This document shows, piece by piece, positions 25,639 to 33,687 of a stretch of DNA of 64,000 nt. A program made the translations under genes and the position numbers. Position 1 is the stretch's first letter. Each line of letters opens with the position of its first letter. Under the pieces are notes generated by a model. That model was not told where the DNA came from. It saw only the letters and a program-made list of their open reading frames with translations, and did not search any database. Source of the stretch: Caryophanales bacterium (lineage in GTDB: Bacteria; Bacillota; Bacilli; Bacillales; Amphibacillaceae); the NCBI GenBank assembly GCA_029257405.1, contig JARIBO010000008.1, forward strand, positions 1-64,000, written 5' to 3'.

Positions 25639-27168
25639 ATGTCTTATGTTGATGAATTAAATAAGCGGATTGAAAAGATTTCTCAAGGTGGAATAGAGAA
25701 ATACCACGAAAGTAATCAAGCAAAAGGAAAGATGTTTGTAAGAGATCGCCTCAATTTATTATTTGACGAAGGCTTAAATGTAGAAGATGCATTTTTTGCA
25801 AATTGTATGGATGATGAATTACCTTCTGATGGTGTAGTGACAGGGATTGGGAAAATAAATGGTGAAAAAGTATGTGTGATGGCAAATGATTCCACAGTAA
25901 AAGCAGGATCATGGGGAAAGCGAACAGTTGAAAAAATTATTCGCATACAAGAAACCGCTTTAAAACTTGAAATTCCAATGCTTTATTTAGTAGATTCAGC
26001 AGGTGCGCGTATAACAGATCAAGTTGACATGTTCCCTAATCGACGTGGGGCTGGTCGAATATTTCATAATCAAATAAAAATGTCAGGACGTATACCTCAA
26101 GTCTGTTTATTATTTGGACCGTCTGCAGCTGGTGGGGCATATATACCTGCATTTTGTGATATTGTCGTTATGGTGGAAGGTAATGCCTCAATGTATTTAG
26201 GTTCACCACGAATGGCAGAAATGGTGATTGGTGAAAAAGTTAGTTTAGAAGAAATGGGTGGAGCTAGAATGCACTGTTCTGTTTCAGGTTGTGGTGACGT
26301 GCTAGTAGAAAGCGAAGAAGAAGCAATTGCCTTTGCTCAAAAATACTTAAGTTACTTCCCAGCTAATTTTAGAAATAAACCAAAACAAATAGATAGTTCG
26401 AATGCGAAAGAATTCGAAAAAACAATCGAACAAATTATCCCCGAAAACCAAAATGCTCCTTTTGATATGATGGAATTAATTAATCGTGTGATTGATGAAG
26501 ATTCATTTTGTGAAATCAAAAAACTATTTGCTACTGAATTAATTACAGGTCTTGGCAGAATTAATGGAGAAGTAGTTGGGATTATCGCAAATCAACCACG
26601 AGCAAAAGGTGGTGTATTATTCACAGACTCTGCAGATAAAGCAGCTAAATTCATTCAATTATGTGATGCATTTAATATACCTTTATTATTCTTAATGGAT
26701 GTACCTGGATTTATGATTGGAACAAAAGTAGAGAGTGAAGGAATTATTCGTCATGGTGCAAAAATGTTAGCCATGATGAGTGAAGCAACAGTACCTAAAA
26801 TTTCAGTTATTGTAAGAAAAGCATACGGTGCAGGTTTATATGCAATGGCTGGACCTGCATTTGAAACAGATGCTGTTTTAGCTTTCCCAACAGCGCAAAT
26901 TGCTGTAATGGGTCCAGAGGCCGCAATTAATGCTGTTTATGCAAATAAAATCGCAAGCCTCGAAGGCGAAGAGCGAACTGCATTTATTAAAGAAAAACAA
27001 GATGAATATAAAGAAGATATAGATGTTTACCATCTAGCTTCTGAAATGATTGTTGATCAAATTGTTCAGCCAAGTAAACTACGAGCTGAATTAATTAATC
27101 GATACGATATGTATGAGAATAAAAATGTAAACTTCACTGATCGAAAACATGGTGTTTATCCTGTTTAA
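25639..27168 (+). CDS. Acyl-CoA carboxyltransferase subunit (YngE-like, MccB type)
   Basis: A 509-residue carboxyltransferase with two crotonase-like halves. It shows LVDSAGARITDQVDMFPNRRGAGRIF (read as DSAGARITDQ), FGPSAAGGAYIPAFCD and, in the second half, MDVPGFMIGTKVESEGIIRHGAKM, with RKAYGAGLYAMAG. The spacing and the N-terminus (IEKYHESNQAKGKMFVRDRL) resemble methylcrotonyl-CoA carboxylase beta. It would carboxylate methylcrotonyl-CoA using the biotinyl protein two genes upstream. The ribosome site is TAAGGAGGAA. Last gene of the operon. No HMG-CoA lyase gene accompanies it. Confidence 0.88.
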   Translation: MSYVDELNKRIEKISQGGIEKYHESNQAKGKMFVRDRLNLLFDEGLNVEDAFFANCMDDELPSDGVVTGIGKINGEKVCVMANDSTVKAGSWGKRTVEKIIRIQETALKLEIPMLYLVDSAGARITDQVDMFPNRRGAGRIFHNQIKMSGRIPQVCLLFGPSAAGGAYIPAFCDIVVMVEGNASMYLGSPRMAEMVIGEKVSLEEMGGARMHCSVSGCGDVLVESEEEAIAFAQKYLSYFPANFRNKPKQIDSSNAKEFEKTIEQIIPENQNAPFDMMELINRVIDEDSFCEIKKLFATELITGLGRINGEVVGIIANQPRAKGGVLFTDSADKAAKFIQLCDAFNIPLLFLMDVPGFMIGTKVESEGIIRHGAKMLAMMSEATVPKISVIVRKAYGAGLYAMAGPAFETDAVLAFPTAQIAVMGPEAAINAVYANKIASLEGEERTAFIKEKQDEYKEDIDVYHLASEMIVDQIVQPSKLRAELINRYDMYENKNVNFTDRKHGVYPV

Positions 27169-27202
27169 AACTTTATATTTATTAAAGAAACAAGCTAAAT
27201 TA

Positions 27203-27236
27203 ATCAGTTACCGGTATTAAGCGGTAACTGATTTTT
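27203..27236 (+). terminator. Intrinsic terminator of the acyl-CoA operon
   Basis: ATCAGTTACCG (27203-27213) and CGGTAACTGAT (27222-27232) form a perfect 11-bp stem followed by TTTT. Confidence 0.9.
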
Positions 27237-27317
27237 CAGTTGCTAATTAATTACTAGTAAAACAATACCTTATTACGTATAATAAGAATATTATGATATT
27301 TAGAAAGGGATAGTATC

Positions 27318-30300
27318 TTGAAATTTAAAAATATTACAGATCAAAATTTAAAAGTACTATATTCTACACTGTCTGAAAATAACGACTTGGCAAGCGCTGA
27401 TAAAGCACTAGATTTATATATAAAAAAAGAAAATAAAGAATTCAATTTAAGTTTTGCTGGCCATTTCTCAGCTGGAAAGTCATCCATGATTAATTACTTG
27501 CTAGATAAAGATGTTTTGCCTAAAAGCCCAATTCCAACAAGTGCAAACATAGTAAAAATTAATTCAGGTGATGGAGTTGCGCGTGTCTACTTTGCTCATG
27601 AACCTCCTGTTGAATATAGCGAGCCATATGATATTGATATTATTAAAGATTTTTGTATGGATAAAGATTCGATTAAAAGTTTAGAAATAAGTACATCAGA
27701 ACCAATTCTTCCAAAAAATAGCTCAATTATAGATACACCAGGAATTGACGCTGCTGATGATGCAGATAGGTTAATGACTGAATCATCATTACATTTAGTA
27801 GATTCATTATTTTATGTAATGGATTATAACCATGTTCAATCTGAGGTAAATTTATACTTTTTAAGAGAAATTCAATCGATGTCAATTCCTTTTTATGTGA
27901 TTATTAACCAAATTGACAAACATAATGATGATGAATTATCTTTTAATGAATTTGAACGAAGTGTAAAAGAAACATTTTCTCAGTGGAATGTTGTTCCTGA
28001 AGATGTTCTTTTTTCATCTGTTTTAAATAAAGATGCACCACATAATAATCTAGTGGAAATTAAAGAAACTGTTTTTGATATTCTAGAAAAAAAACCGCAA
28101 ACTGATTACCGAATTGATGTAGCGACTAATCGGGTAATAGATGAACATTATAAACATTTAGAACAACTAACTGAAGAGAAACTTTATGATAGTTTAGAAA
28201 ACACAATTTCAAATAACAATTTAGATACCTTTATTGAAATGGATAAATCAATTAATGAATTAAATGCTAAATTTAAGCGTTTAAATAAACGTTATACTGA
28301 TATGGTTAATTTAACGCTGAAAAATGCTTACTTAATGCCTTCTAGTTTAAGAGATAAAGCACATATATACTTGGAGTCATTAGAAAGTTCATTTAAGGTT
28401 GGTATGTTTGGTGCAAAAAAGAAAACTGAAGAAGAAAGAAATAGAAGATTAACAAGCTTTTTATCAGAATTGCAAGAAAATATTGATAAAACAATTCAGT
28501 GGTCATTAAAAGAAAGATTAAATACATTTTTAAGTGAAAACGAAATTCAAGATGAAAATCTCGTTCAATCGATTCAAGTTTTAGAAGTGAATTTCACTGA
28601 AGAAGATTTAAAGAAATTTTTAAAACCAGGTGCTCAAGTGAACGGACAATATGTATTAAATTATACAAATGAAATAAGTTCACATATCAAACAACTTTTT
28701 AGAAATAAAACAAATTCATTTTGGATAGAAGTTGAAAATAAATTAAATGAAGAAATTAAAACAATTAGAGTTAACGCTCTATCAACAAAAGAGATTGAAG
28801 AAGCATTTGCAATATATCAAAATAAAAAAGAGGAATTAAATAAAGAATTAAAAGCTGATATAGCTGACTTTAATCATATTATTGCAAATCATGTTAGTAA
28901 TGCTGAAATCGATACACTCATCGAAAATGAAATTTATAAACGTTCAGATATACGTAAAGAAACATTACCTGAGATAAACGATAGTCATGAAGAAGTTACG
29001 ATTGAAAAAATTGAAGCAGAAGAAGATGTAAATTTAAAAGAAAACAATATTTCAACATCTACAATTATTAGTGCAATTGATCATGTTGTGAGTACAGTAA
29101 ATGAATTACCTGGTTTTGATCAATTAATGGATGACTTATTAAGCAAAAAAGACCGCTTGGAAAATAGAAAACTAACGGTTGCTTTATTTGGTGCATTTAG
29201 TGCAGGAAAATCATCATTTTCTAATGCTTTATTTGGTGAGCAAATATTACCTGTATCACCGAATCCCACAACAGCAGTAATTAACCGTATTTCACCAATT
29301 GATAATCGTCATCCACATGGAACAGTAATCATCACTTTAAAAGATGAGCAAACACTAATTGATGATATTGTAAGTATGACGCGTGAATTTTCACCGAAAA
29401 ACTTAACTTTTGATGAGTATATGAACTGGATTAAACAAGAGAAAATATACGAACATTACGCACTGACTAAAACATATCAATCCTATTTAAGAGCTATGGT
29501 TACAGGTTATGACGCAAGAAAAGGTAATTTAGGCGTTGAATTAGAAATTACGCTGGATGAATTTGCTTCATTTATTGTTGATGAAGAGAAAGCTTGTTAT
29601 ATTGAAATAGTGGATCTTTATTATGATTGTGAATTAACAAGAAAAGGAATTACAATTGTTGATACACCAGGAGCAGATTCAGTAAACGCAAGACATACGA
29701 ATGTTTCTTTTGATTACATTAAGTATGCTGATGCAATTTTATATGTTACGTATTATAATCATGCGATTTCAAGTGCAGATAGAGATTTTCTCATGCAGTT
29801 AGGACGAGTTAAAGAAGCTTTTGAGTTAGATAAAATGTTTTTCATTGTAAATGCTTCAGATTTAGCACAAAGTGAATATGATTTAAAACTTGTTTTAGAC
29901 TATGTTAAAGATCAGCTATTAGAACTTGGTATTCGTTTTCCAAAAGTTTATCCTGTTTCAAGTAAGTTATCATTGGAAAACAAACTTGATAATCTTCCAT
30001 TAAATAAAGAAATGAGTAATTTTGAAGATGATTTCTATCAATTTATAGAAAATGATTTAGCAAAACTAACGATTGATTCAGCTCTTTGGGATATCGAGCG
30101 TGGAAAACAGTTACTCAAAAATTATATAGAGACTGTTGGTTTAACAGACGAAGAACAAACAGATTATATCGAATCTCTTAAGAAAAGCTCTATAAAAATG
30201 CATAAGTTAGTAAATGAATTTAATTATCCAGTTTATGAAAATCGATTGTTAGAACGCATTACGCGTCAATTGCATTTTGTTCATGAGCGTTTATACATTC

Positions 30301-30962
30301 GTTTCCATGATATGTTTACTCAACACTTTAATCCGACTACTGTTACGGAATCAGGTAGAAAAGCACAAGATGAATTGAAAGTGAACCGAAATAACTTTGT
30401 TGATTATGTAGGATATGAATTATTACAAGAGTTACGTGCGGTTTCACTTAGAGTAGAAGGATATTTAAAAGAATTATTAAAAGACGTATATAGACAATTA
30501 AACGAAAATATTAAAGCAAAAGATGATATGTATTTATTAAGTAGCCTTAATGACTACGAAGTAGAAACACCTGAATACGATCAAGCATTTTTAGAGATTG
30601 ATTTTAGTGAATTTGATCAAGCATTAAAAACATTTAAAAATCCTAAAGCTTTCTTTGAAAAAAATGAACGTGAAATAATGAAAGATCTTTTCTTTGAAAT
30701 ATTAGATAGTAAATCAAAAGAATACTTAATTGAAAATGAAGATATTATGAAGCAAGCCTACGAAAATCAGTGGGATAAAATAATTACAGACTTAATCAAG
30801 CGTATAAACACTGATATTGATTTAACAGTAGAAAATCAAATATCTATCGTGACGGAAACAGTAGATTTAGATTTCTTGTCGACTAAAGAAAGTGAATTAA
30901 ATAATGTTTTAACTAATATAAAGGATGATAATTTAAGTGAAAAAAAGAATATTACTAGTTGA
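27318..30962 (+). CDS. dynA: Dynamin-like GTPase with two GTPase modules, DynA-like
   Basis: A 1214-residue protein made of two dynamin-like halves in one chain. The first P-loop is GHFSAGKSS (residues 48-56), with DTPGIDAADDADR and NQID. The second is GAFSAGKSS (625-633), with DTPGADSVNARHT. Long helical, coiled regions follow each GTPase. Bacillus DynA has the same two-module plan and fuses membranes and protects against membrane damage. The gene downstream overlaps it and is the same as in Bacillus (ypcP-like exonuclease). The start is TTG after GAAAGGG. A TATAAT lies at 27278-27283 without a good -35. Confidence 0.92.
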   Translation: MKFKNITDQNLKVLYSTLSENNDLASADKALDLYIKKENKEFNLSFAGHFSAGKSSMINYLLDKDVLPKSPIPTSANIVKINSGDGVARVYFAHEPPVEYSEPYDIDIIKDFCMDKDSIKSLEISTSEPILPKNSSIIDTPGIDAADDADRLMTESSLHLVDSLFYVMDYNHVQSEVNLYFLREIQSMSIPFYVIINQIDKHNDDELSFNEFERSVKETFSQWNVVPEDVLFSSVLNKDAPHNNLVEIKETVFDILEKKPQTDYRIDVATNRVIDEHYKHLEQLTEEKLYDSLENTISNNNLDTFIEMDKSINELNAKFKRLNKRYTDMVNLTLKNAYLMPSSLRDKAHIYLESLESSFKVGMFGAKKKTEEERNRRLTSFLSELQENIDKTIQWSLKERLNTFLSENEIQDENLVQSIQVLEVNFTEEDLKKFLKPGAQVNGQYVLNYTNEISSHIKQLFRNKTNSFWIEVENKLNEEIKTIRVNALSTKEIEEAFAIYQNKKEELNKELKADIADFNHIIANHVSNAEIDTLIENEIYKRSDIRKETLPEINDSHEEVTIEKIEAEEDVNLKENNISTSTIISAIDHVVSTVNELPGFDQLMDDLLSKKDRLENRKLTVALFGAFSAGKSSFSNALFGEQILPVSPNPTTAVINRISPIDNRHPHGTVIITLKDEQTLIDDIVSMTREFSPKNLTFDEYMNWIKQEKIYEHYALTKTYQSYLRAMVTGYDARKGNLGVELEITLDEFASFIVDEEKACYIEIVDLYYDCELTRKGITIVDTPGADSVNARHTNVSFDYIKYADAILYVTYYNHAISSADRDFLMQLGRVKEAFELDKMFFIVNASDLAQSEYDLKLVLDYVKDQLLELGIRFPKVYPVSSKLSLENKLDNLPLNKEMSNFEDDFYQFIENDLAKLTIDSALWDIERGKQLLKNYIETVGLTDEEQTDYIESLKKSSIKMHKLVNEFNYPVYENRLLERITRQLHFVHERLYIRFHDMFTQHFNPTTVTESGRKAQDELKVNRNNFVDYVGYELLQELRAVSLRVEGYLKELLKDVYRQLNENIKAKDDMYLLSSLNDYEVETPEYDQAFLEIDFSEFDQALKTFKNPKAFFEKNEREIMKDLFFEILDSKSKEYLIENEDIMKQAYENQWDKIITDLIKRINTDIDLTVENQISIVTETVDLDFLSTKESELNNVLTNIKDDNLSEKKNITS

Positions 30963-31809
30963 CGGTATGGCTTTATTATTTAGAGGTTATTTTGCAACAG
31001 CTTTTCGTCAACAATTCATGTTTAATGAACAAGGAATTCCAACAAATGGAGTTTATCAATTTATCAGATATTTTCTAGACGGAATTCATACTTTTGAACC
31101 GACTCATGTTATAGCTTGCTGGGATATGGGCAGCAAAACATTTAGAACTGAAATTTATGATAATTACAAAGCAAATCGGGACGCACCCCCAGAAGAGTTA
31201 ATACCTCAGTTTGATTTAGTTAAAGAAGCAGTAAGTTCTTTTAACATTCCAAATCTAGGTATTCAAAATTATGAAGCTGATGATATCATTGGTACATTAG
31301 CAAAGAAATATAACGGAGAAGCTGAAATTATTATCCAAACTGGTGATTTAGATATGCTTCAACTCGTCGATCATCAAATTGATGTGGCCATTATGCGAAA
31401 AGGTCTAGGTAATTATGAAGTATTTAATCAACTTAATTTTCTAGAAAAAAAGGGTATTCTTCCACATCAAATTGTTGAATTCAAAGGATTAACTGGAGAT
31501 TCAGCCGATAATTATCCTGGAATCAAAGGTATTGGTGAAAAAACAGCTTTAAAATTATTAAAAGAGTACGAAAGTATGGATAATATCCTTTTAAATATCG
31601 AAGCACACACAAAAGGTATCCAGACGAAATTAACTGACGATATAAGTAATTATAAGCTATCTAAACAGCTTGCAGAAATTAAATGTGACTTAGATATCAA
31701 CTTAGATATTAATTCAGCAGCATGGGAATTTGACAGCAATGATTTAAATGATAATTTATCTTCTTTAGGTATCCGTCCAATGAACTTAAATTTTTTAGAA
31801 AACAAATAA
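30937..31809 (+). CDS. 5'-3' exonuclease (flap-type, YpcP-like)
   Basis: A 290-residue stand-alone homologue of the 5' nuclease domain of DNA polymerase I. Metal-binding acidic residues are visible in LLVDGMALLFRGYF, ACWDMG, NYEADDIIGTLAKKY, QTGDLDMLQLVD and LTGDSADNYPGIKGIGEKTA, which ends in the helix-hairpin-helix. It probably removes RNA primers or flaps. The GTG start lies 26 bp inside dynA, with AAGGATG before it. The pairing with a dynamin gene is conserved in Bacillus, although no functional link is known to me. Confidence 0.92.
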   Translation: MKKRILLVDGMALLFRGYFATAFRQQFMFNEQGIPTNGVYQFIRYFLDGIHTFEPTHVIACWDMGSKTFRTEIYDNYKANRDAPPEELIPQFDLVKEAVSSFNIPNLGIQNYEADDIIGTLAKKYNGEAEIIIQTGDLDMLQLVDHQIDVAIMRKGLGNYEVFNQLNFLEKKGILPHQIVEFKGLTGDSADNYPGIKGIGEKTALKLLKEYESMDNILLNIEAHTKGIQTKLTDDISNYKLSKQLAEIKCDLDINLDINSAAWEFDSNDLNDNLSSLGIRPMNLNFLENK

Positions 31810-31810
31810 G

Positions 31811-31839
31811 TAGACATTTCCCTAAATTTAAATTAAAAT
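31811..31839 (+). promoter_or_regulatory. Promoter of cstR
   Basis: TAGACA (31811-31816), 17-bp spacer, TAAAAT (31834-31839): five of six matches in each box. Confidence 0.7.
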
Positions 31840-31853
31840 ACGGGTATAGGTAT
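31838..31853 (+). promoter_or_regulatory. Putative CstR/CsoR-type operator
   Basis: ATACGGGTATAGGTAT has ATAC...GTAT ends with G-rich centres, like the G/C-tract AT-flanked sites of CsoR-family repressors. It overlaps the end of the -10 and the start point, the expected place for self-repression. The symmetry is imperfect. Confidence 0.5.
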
Positions 31854-31868
31854 AAAGGAGATGATCAT

Positions 31869-32129
31869 ATGGATTATTCTAATGAAGTTAAAAATAGATT
31901 AAAGCGTGTAGAAGGTCAAATTAGAGGTATTTTACGCATGATGGAAGAAGAGAAGGAATGTAAAGATGTTACTAGCCAGTTATCTGCTGCTCGTACAGCT
32001 TTAGATCGCTCGATTGCATTAATAGTTGCTCAAAATTTACAACAATGTGTTAAAGATAGTCATGAAAACAATGAAGATACTTCAGAACTTGTAAAAGATG
32101 CAATTGATTTACTAGTAAAGAGTAGATAA
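31869..32129 (+). CDS. cstR: CsoR-family repressor, CstR-like (persulfide-sensing type)
   Basis: An 86-residue all-helical repressor: NRLKRVEGQIRGILRMMEE, then CKDVTSQLSAARTALDR. The two cysteines are Cys31 and Cys60, the same numbers as in S. aureus CstR. The copper-sensing His of CsoR, four residues before the second Cys, is Asn56 here, so copper sensing is unlikely. CstR proteins react with persulfide and control sulfide detoxification genes. The next gene is a rhodanese, which supports this. The ribosome site is AAAGGAG, directly after the putative operator. Confidence 0.83.
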   Translation: MDYSNEVKNRLKRVEGQIRGILRMMEEEKECKDVTSQLSAARTALDRSIALIVAQNLQQCVKDSHENNEDTSELVKDAIDLLVKSR

Positions 32130-32161
32130 TCAGAAATTATGACTGAATAGGAGTAGTTAAG

Positions 32162-32479
32162 ATGAGCGAAATAAAAGTTGCGACAAATGATGAAGTAGAA
32201 TCAAAGATTAATGATGAAGACTCAATTATTTTAGATGTACGAGAACCAGCAGAGTACGCATTATCACATATTCCAAATTCAATATTAATACCATTAGGTG
32301 AACTCGATCGCCGGTTAGATGAATTGGATAAAACTAAAAAAGTTTATGTGATTTGTCGTACGGGTAATCGAAGTGGCTATGCTGTAGAATATATGATGAG
32401 CCAAGGATTTAATGATATTTATAATGTTTTACCAGGTATGATTAACTGGACAGGTTCTACTGATACAAAATTTAAATAA
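32162..32479 (+). CDS. Single-domain rhodanese (sulfurtransferase)
   Basis: A 105-residue rhodanese domain with LDVREPAEYALSHIPNSILIPLGEL and the active-site loop CRTGNR (Cys65), followed by LPGMINW. It transfers sulfane sulfur via a cysteine persulfide. It lies 32 bp after the CstR-like gene and before a terminator, so the two form a small sulfur-response operon. The larger CstA/CstB and Sqr proteins of S. aureus are not next to it. The ribosome site is a weak AGGAG. Confidence 0.9.
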   Translation: MSEIKVATNDEVESKINDEDSIILDVREPAEYALSHIPNSILIPLGELDRRLDELDKTKKVYVICRTGNRSGYAVEYMMSQGFNDIYNVLPGMINWTGSTDTKFK

Positions 32480-32487
32480 AGTCATAT

Positions 32488-32522
32488 AAAAATACTGTTT
32501 AAGTAAACAGTATTTTTATTTT
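32488..32522 (+). terminator. Intrinsic terminator of cstR-rhodanese
   Basis: AAAAATACTGTTT (32488-32500) and AAACAGTATTTTT (32505-32517) form a perfect 13-bp stem with an AAGT loop. Confidence 0.92.
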
Positions 32523-32594
32523 TGTTTTCTTATTTGTTGATTGTCTGAGTTCTTACTATTATGATTGAGTAGAGTAAGAAATATAAAGGAGAAC

Positions 32595-32609
32595 ATGAAT
32601 ATGTTATGA
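32595..32609 (+). other. Four-codon mini-ORF coupled to ctaB
   Basis: ATG AAT ATG TTA TGA encodes MNML. Its stop codon overlaps the ctaB start in an ATGA. The ribosome site AAAGGAG (32585-32591) is spaced for this mini-ORF (3 bases) rather than for ctaB (14 bases). It may be a leader that couples translation, or an accident. Confidence 0.4.
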
Positions 32610-33523
32610 AAAATAAATCAAATGATCCGTTAACAATGTCAACTTACGAGATGCTTAGTAAAACAATAAAAACTGGCATTATAAAATCTAATTTAATACC
32701 TATGTTTGCAGGTTTAACTCTTTCAATGTACACACATCAAATTGGTATTTTTGATAAATGGCTTGAAGTTATATTAGCTTTTATTGGTTCATCTTTGATT
32801 ATTGCAGCAGCTGGCTCTTTTAATAATTTATATGAAAGAGACATAGATGCTATTATGGAAAGAACAAAGACAAGACCTACTGTAACTGGTCAAATTAATC
32901 CGTATTTAGTGATGATTATGGGTACATTAATGTCATTTACAGGAATTACAGCACTTTGGTTTACTACACCAATGGCAGCATATTTAGGCTTTTTAGGTCT
33001 GTTTTTTTATGTTTTCCCTTATACAATTTGGAGTAAGCGATTTACGTTTCTTAATACTGAAATTGGAAGTATTTCAGGAGCAATGCCTCCATTAATTGGT
33101 TGGGCAGTAATTGATGCAAACATTTTACATCCAGCAATTATAGGTTTATTTATTATAACTGTTGTTTGGCAAATGCCTCATTTTTATGCAATTGCTTTAA
33201 GAAAACAAGTAGATTATACTGCAGCAAAGATTCCGATGCTTCCTGTAGTAAAAGGCGTTAAACGAACTTATGTTCAAACGAACTTTTATTTAGTCATATT
33301 ATTGGCCGCAAGTTTTTTATTTAACCCAATAAGCCTAGGGCTAACATTAATGGCATTTGTATTGAGTCTAGGGTGGTTAATACTTAATATTTATGGTTAT
33401 AAGAAAATGGAGACCCAAAAGTGGGCCACAATGTTATTTATATATTCTTTAATACATATGACCGTATTATTTTCAACAGTAATCATTTATTCATTAGTAA
33501 GTGTCATTTTTAAATTATATTAG
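32606..33523 (+). CDS. ctaB: Protohaem IX farnesyltransferase (haem O synthase)
   Basis: A 305-residue UbiA-family enzyme with about nine transmembrane segments. It attaches a farnesyl group to haem B to make haem O for terminal oxidases. The first Asp-rich motif is NNLYERDIDAIMERTKTRP and the conserved second loop region is WQMPHFYAIALRKQVDYTAAKIPMLPVVKG (read as WQMPHFYAIA and AAKIPMLPV). The first residues are not conserved. The ATG at 32606 is the last start that keeps the protein whole; a mini-ORF overlaps it. No ctaA is in the window. Confidence 0.92.
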   Translation: MKNKSNDPLTMSTYEMLSKTIKTGIIKSNLIPMFAGLTLSMYTHQIGIFDKWLEVILAFIGSSLIIAAAGSFNNLYERDIDAIMERTKTRPTVTGQINPYLVMIMGTLMSFTGITALWFTTPMAAYLGFLGLFFYVFPYTIWSKRFTFLNTEIGSISGAMPPLIGWAVIDANILHPAIIGLFIITVVWQMPHFYAIALRKQVDYTAAKIPMLPVVKGVKRTYVQTNFYLVILLAASFLFNPISLGLTLMAFVLSLGWLILNIYGYKKMETQKWATMLFIYSLIHMTVLFSTVIIYSLVSVIFKLY

Positions 33524-33588
33524 AGTTATATAGATAAATAAGAGAAGGTAAGAGACTTGTTAAATACGAGTTTCTGCTTTCATTTTTC

Positions 33589-33602
33589 CTTGTTTACATA
33601 AT
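33589..33602. repeat. Short motif, copy 1 of 3
   Basis: CTTGTTTACATAAT, between ctaB and the convergent terminator. The same 14 bases occur at 35615-35628 and 35648-35661, and I saw no other copy in the window. It is followed here by ATATATTATAGG. Confidence 0.6.
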
Positions 33603-33630
33603 ATATATTATAGGAAGCTATATTGATAAA

Positions 33631-33678
33631 AATAATGTTGATCTAAACTTAATATTTTTAGTTTAGATCAACATTATT
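33631..33678. terminator. Bidirectional terminator between ctaB and the deacetylase gene
   Basis: A perfect 19-bp stem: AATAATGTTGATCTAAACT (33631-33649) and AGTTTAGATCAACATTATT (33660-33678). The convergent genes end at 33523 and 33688. Confidence 0.9.
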
Positions 33679-33687
33679 CACTATTTA

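Noticed and set aside
27169..33523. Defence island around the dynamin-like protein and the exonuclease
   Set aside because: The dynA-exonuclease pair is a conserved Bacilli arrangement, and the neighbours are housekeeping genes; nothing indicates a mobile or defence cassette.
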